Shown in pieces: positions 60,814 to 64,000 of a stretch of DNA of 64,000 bases. This stretch comes from Oscarella lobularis (Eukaryota > Porifera > Homoscleromorpha > Homosclerophorida > Oscarellidae): positions 434,001 through 498,000 of the forward strand of contig NC_089185.1 of the NCBI RefSeq assembly GCF_947507565.1, read 5' to 3'. The notes below the pieces were generated by a model. The model worked only from the letters and a program-made list of their open reading frames with translations. It ran no database searches and had not been told where the DNA came from. Each line of letters starts with the position of its first letter. Positions within the stretch are counted from its first letter, which is position 1. The position numbers and the translations under genes are program-made.

Positions 60814-63313
60814 TTAGATCTTGTAGTCGATGTCTCCCGGTGTATCAGGAATTTCTGCTGACGCTCTCTTCGGTGTCTCGACTTGGGCGGCCAACTGCGA
60901 ATGACGGTCGGGAAGGGCAGGACCAGATTGACGTTTCTTAAGGTCGAGATTCGACTCGTCGAGCGACGAAACGTTGACTGGCCGCCGTGCGGGGTGCATT
61001 TCAATGTAAGCTTCTGGCTGTGCGACGTGCATTTCAATGTAAGCTTCTTCCTGAACAGGTCCCAGTTCTTCGTAGAGTGCCTCGTTGACGTGACCTTCTT
61101 CTGGAGACATCTCAGCGCTCATGCTCTGACGGGGAGAGATGAGGCGACGACTGTCTTGAGGAAATTGCGTTTGAGAGTAGCGCGGTCCGCCCGGATAGAG
61201 TCCTGACGGCGTAGGAACGAATCCCCCTCGCTCCATCGTGCCTGCATTCGAGTTGTAGCCACTTTCGGGATAGTAGCCCGAATGGCGTGGGTCTGTGGAA
61301 GGATAGGCCGGACGAGAGTGGATATTCGGATGGTGGGCCGCCCCGACTGTGCGAGCATGATCACCAATCTATCAAGGAGTTAGTTTGCCACCTTTCTGCC
61401 GCAAGCGTCCCCTTCTTACCGCATATGACGCTCCTTTGCGGGACGCCTTCATATAATGAACGGACATTTGTTGGTGTCTCTTTTCCTTTGCTCTGTATAG
61501 ATAAAAATTGAACTTTTGCAAGTAAGTTTTTATTGGTTTTAGTTACTTTCGCTTGCAATAAGAAGCGCAGCAGGCAATGATGGAGATTAGAATGAGAAGA
61601 AGGACTCCTCCGCCGATAGCCATCCAGATATAAACTTTCAGACCTCCTACCACCATGTCTGCAGAAAGGACACGCCATGTACACAGCAATAGGCAAACAC
61701 AGCACGACTGTACCAAAAAAACCGGGCGAGGAAGTAGTAGACGAGGCAGTAGACGAGGCAGTAGGTGCTGGCGTTCTAAACACAACTGTCGTCCCCAGGT
61801 CGGTTTTCTGAGTTACAGTAGATGCAGCGGTTGTCGTTGGAATGAGAGTAGGACTAGCTGACGGCATCTCGGGCACCACGGTACCTAACAGTACAGACTA
61901 AAAAGGCTTTCGGCTTTCAAATAGCGCCTCACCTCCTCCTCCTCCTAAACTCAGTTTGTATTTTTTATGAATAGTTCCGGCTCTGTTTCTAACGTAGCAG
62001 ACGTAGAGACCGCTGTCTTCAGACGAGTTTAATTTTTTGATAGTCAAGGATAAGGCATTGGGATCCACGTAGTAGTTGACATTGTCGGATTCAATTTTTT
62101 TGCTGTCTTTATACCACGTGACGAATGGAAACGGCTTTCCTGTAGCCGCACAAGGTAACCTAAAGTCTTGGCCAACGATAGCTTGGGTAGGAGACGAAAC
62201 CGACCTAAATTTCGGTGGAACTAAAGAACGACAATTCACATACAGCTAGCGCGAGAAGAAACGCGAGCGCGTACCGTCAAATGCGAGTGTAAAACTAGCC
62301 GAAACGCTCATTGCTCCACTGACGGCGAAACAGGTAAAAACTCCTTCGTCGCCCGTTGAAGTGTGAAAAATGATAAACTTGCTCGAAGTGGCGCTGTTGA
62401 CTATAGTAGATCTCGATATAAGAGAAAGGCTATTGGGATAGTTCCAAGTAAACGACGCCTTGTCGGTTCCAGTGACGGAACAGGTTAGTGTAAGAGGATC
62501 GCGTTCAACGACGGTAGAAGAAGGGCTAATTGACGCTTGAAATGTGGCAAATTGAACGCAAATGTCATCAAAGTAGGCAACGTTCGCCGAAGGGCGCTGA
62601 CCGGCCGTCCGCGGCGAGGGCATCAAATAAATCGACATTTCGTCGACGGTAGACGGGAGAGAAAAACTAGCGGAGTACGAAGCCCAAGAGATGTTGTTTC
62701 CAGACGCCTGTAAGTCCGTGCTAGCTAAAGTTTTAATCAGACGACTTGTCGAATCAAACGCTTGGGCCTGGATAAGTGGCGAGCCTTCCCTAACGATCTT
62801 GTCTCGTTTCATCGAGGCACTGTGAAAGAGGAAATTGAAAGGAAACGGAGACGAGAAACTACGAGAAAACGAACGACGTACCTAATTGTTACGATCGATG
62901 CGTTTCTCAAAGTTCGAAAGTTTTGCTTCAGCTGTCCTTTGCCGCCGTTAGCCGTTTCAATGCCCTTCGTCGCGATTTGGAAGTGTTCATTGACTACAGA
63001 TAACGAAAATAATACTCCACGAAGACAAAAAAGAAGGAAATTTACCAACTGCCGCTCCGCTTGAATTATACTGAGGCTGGGATGCGATCCAGTCATTCAA
63101 GCCAAACTTCGCCTGAGAATTTGTGACGTAATTTCCGACGCAATCTGTTCACAACGAAACCAGTAAGAAAACCGCTCTTAAATCAATACCTAGTCTACCT
63201 TCAGCCGCCGCGAAGTCGCGAAGAACAGTCAGAACAGCAAGCAACGTCAGTACATAAAAATAACGGGCTCCGCCCTCTGGGCAAGATGATGCCTGCATAA
63301 CGCTCCAAAGCAT
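60814..63313 (-). CDS. Immunoglobulin-domain receptor with cytoplasmic YxxM repeats
   Basis: Predicted type I membrane protein. Signal segment YFYVLTLLAVLTVLRDFAAA. The first ectodomain is a probable jelly-roll/carbohydrate-binding-like fold (NGGKGQLKQNFRTLRN and NVAYFDDICVQF). Ig domain 1: PLTLTCSVTGTDKASFTW to DEGVFTCFAVSG. Ig domain 2: RLPCAATGKPFPFVTWYKDS to SEDSGLYVCYVRNRAG. A Thr/Ser/Pro stalk precedes the membrane span VYIWMAIGGGVLLLILISII (about 61570-61630). The tail is Pro/Tyr-rich and contains LYEELGP and two copies of EAYIEMH. YxxM is the docking site for the PI3K p85 SH2 domain. Stop at 60814. ATG 63313 is the first in frame; 63298 is also possible. I know no orthologue with this exact architecture. 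Confidence 0.75.
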
Positions 63314-63466
63314 TCGATTTTTCAACCACACGTATAGGATGTGCAACAAACAAATAAAGAAATGAAGAGACGACTTAAGAGACTTCGTTCCGACTACTGG
63401 GCGTTCTGTTTTAGTGTCACGTGAAGAAGCACGCGTTCACGTGAGATTATGGGATGACCTTTGTAT

Positions 63467-64000
63467 TTAGTGGAAGTGTTGAGTTAATTTTGTGAAAAGA
63501 CGCGATTGGTGACGATAGAGCATGTTTTCGATGTCTTCTCCGAGTTCGTAGTCCATGGCATCCCATTCGGGATCGCGAAACGAGAAAACGCACCAGCTCC
63601 ACTTGTGCCTGTCAAAGATGTCAATAAGATCAGTCAGATACTGAGCAGCTCCTTCGATTCCTCGACAACAGCCAAATTCGCCGACGAAAATTCGGCTCGA
63701 AGGAATATCGTTGATTTTCTGAAAATTCACAACGGGCTGTAGAAATTTCTCCAAAGCATCTCGATTCCAAAACAAGGTTTCGCTCGTGTGTATCTGCCAG
63801 CGAGAAACGTCGCCTGGATAAACGAACTTCTTAAAACGATTTAGAGCCCTTTTCGTCAACAGTCGAGGATGATACATATGAAACGAATAGACGACAAGAG
63901 GATCGTCAAACGTTCTCATATACTTGAACGTCGTCGGAAAAGCCCAGTAACTGCTTTCAACGATAATAGCCGTGGACTTGTCGTGCTTTCGTATGGAAGC
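63467..64000 (-). CDS. GH5-type glycoside hydrolase, partial (5' end outside window)
   Basis: C-terminal part of a cellulase-like (GH5) TIM-barrel enzyme; the frame is open to the right edge. Visible: STAIIVESSYWAFPTTFKYM, DPLVVYSFHMYHPRL (the beta-6 YSFHxYxP motif), SSRIFVGEFGCCRGIEGAAQ with the probable nucleophile Glu in GEFG, and WSWCVFSFRDPEWDAMDYEL, a segment typical of GH5 beta-8. Stop at 63467. The acid/base Glu must lie beyond position 64000. Sponges and other invertebrates carry such enzymes, some with bacterial affinity. No introns occur in the visible 534 bp. Confidence 0.8.
   Translation of the reverse strand, partial: ASIRKHDKSTAIIVESSYWAFPTTFKYMRTFDDPLVVYSFHMYHPRLLTKRALNRFKKFVYPGDVSRWQIHTSETLFWNRDALEKFLQPVVNFQKINDIPSSRIFVGEFGCCRGIEGAAQYLTDLIDIFDRHKWSWCVFSFRDPEWDAMDYELGEDIENMLYRHQSRLFTKLTQHFH

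Overview
The window is nuclear DNA from an animal with a very compact genome. Genes on both strands are split by many short introns (mostly about 40-80 nt, AT-rich, GT..AG), and neighbouring genes are separated by only tens to a few hundred bases. The gene set is animal-specific: CAMSAP/Patronin, transgelin/calponin, an espin-like ankyrin protein, a cadherin-23-type giant cadherin and an Integrator subunit. Together with the compactness this suggests an early-branching animal, and a sponge (perhaps homoscleromorph) fits best. That taxonomic call is inference from architecture, not from a marker gene.

Layout, left to right. At 49-12726 five genes lie end to end: ZRANB3 (+), transgelin-like (-), a CEP126-like centrosomal protein (+), nucleoporin NUP54 (-) and INTS13/Asunder (+). 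The last two are divergent and share a 68-bp spacer. At 12727-16974 there is a gene-poor block with a TA-flanked terminal-inverted-repeat element (MITE-like), a microsatellite, a possible Pol III-type repeat and a GC-rich stretch of unknown nature. At 16975-39094 four minus-strand genes follow: CAMSAP, a GILT thiol reductase, an espin-like ankyrin protein, and a 15.5-kb cadherin-23 relative with about 36 cadherin repeats, one membrane span and a CDH23-like tail. At 39676-46567 is REV3L (-), the catalytic subunit of DNA polymerase zeta. At 46961-52778 are a multi-sushi surface or secreted protein (+), FAM76 (-), a Tctex-type dynein light chain (+) and an orphan predicted lipid-anchored protein with a 33-residue tandem repeat (+). 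At 52818-60741 are USP16/45 (-), the splicing factor YJU2 (+) and the trifunctional purine enzyme GART (+). At 60814-64000 are a novel-looking immunoglobulin-domain receptor with repeated YxxM motifs (-) and the 3' end of a GH5 glycosidase (-).

Most genes are unrelated housekeeping functions: replication stress (ZRANB3, REV3L), RNA processing (INTS13, YJU2), nuclear transport (NUP54), cytoskeleton (CAMSAP, dynein light chain, transgelin, CEP126-like) and purine synthesis (GART). The most striking functional pairing is the cadherin-23 relative directly upstream of an espin-like gene. In vertebrates both proteins serve actin-based hair-cell stereocilia. Other points are a NUP54 whose usual FG repeats are LG repeats, a poly(A) signal inside the GARS/AIRS intron of GART, and a receptor with a freshly duplicated PI3K-type docking motif.

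CDS coordinates below span start codon to stop codon including introns. Splice sites were read by eye and only some were checked base by base.
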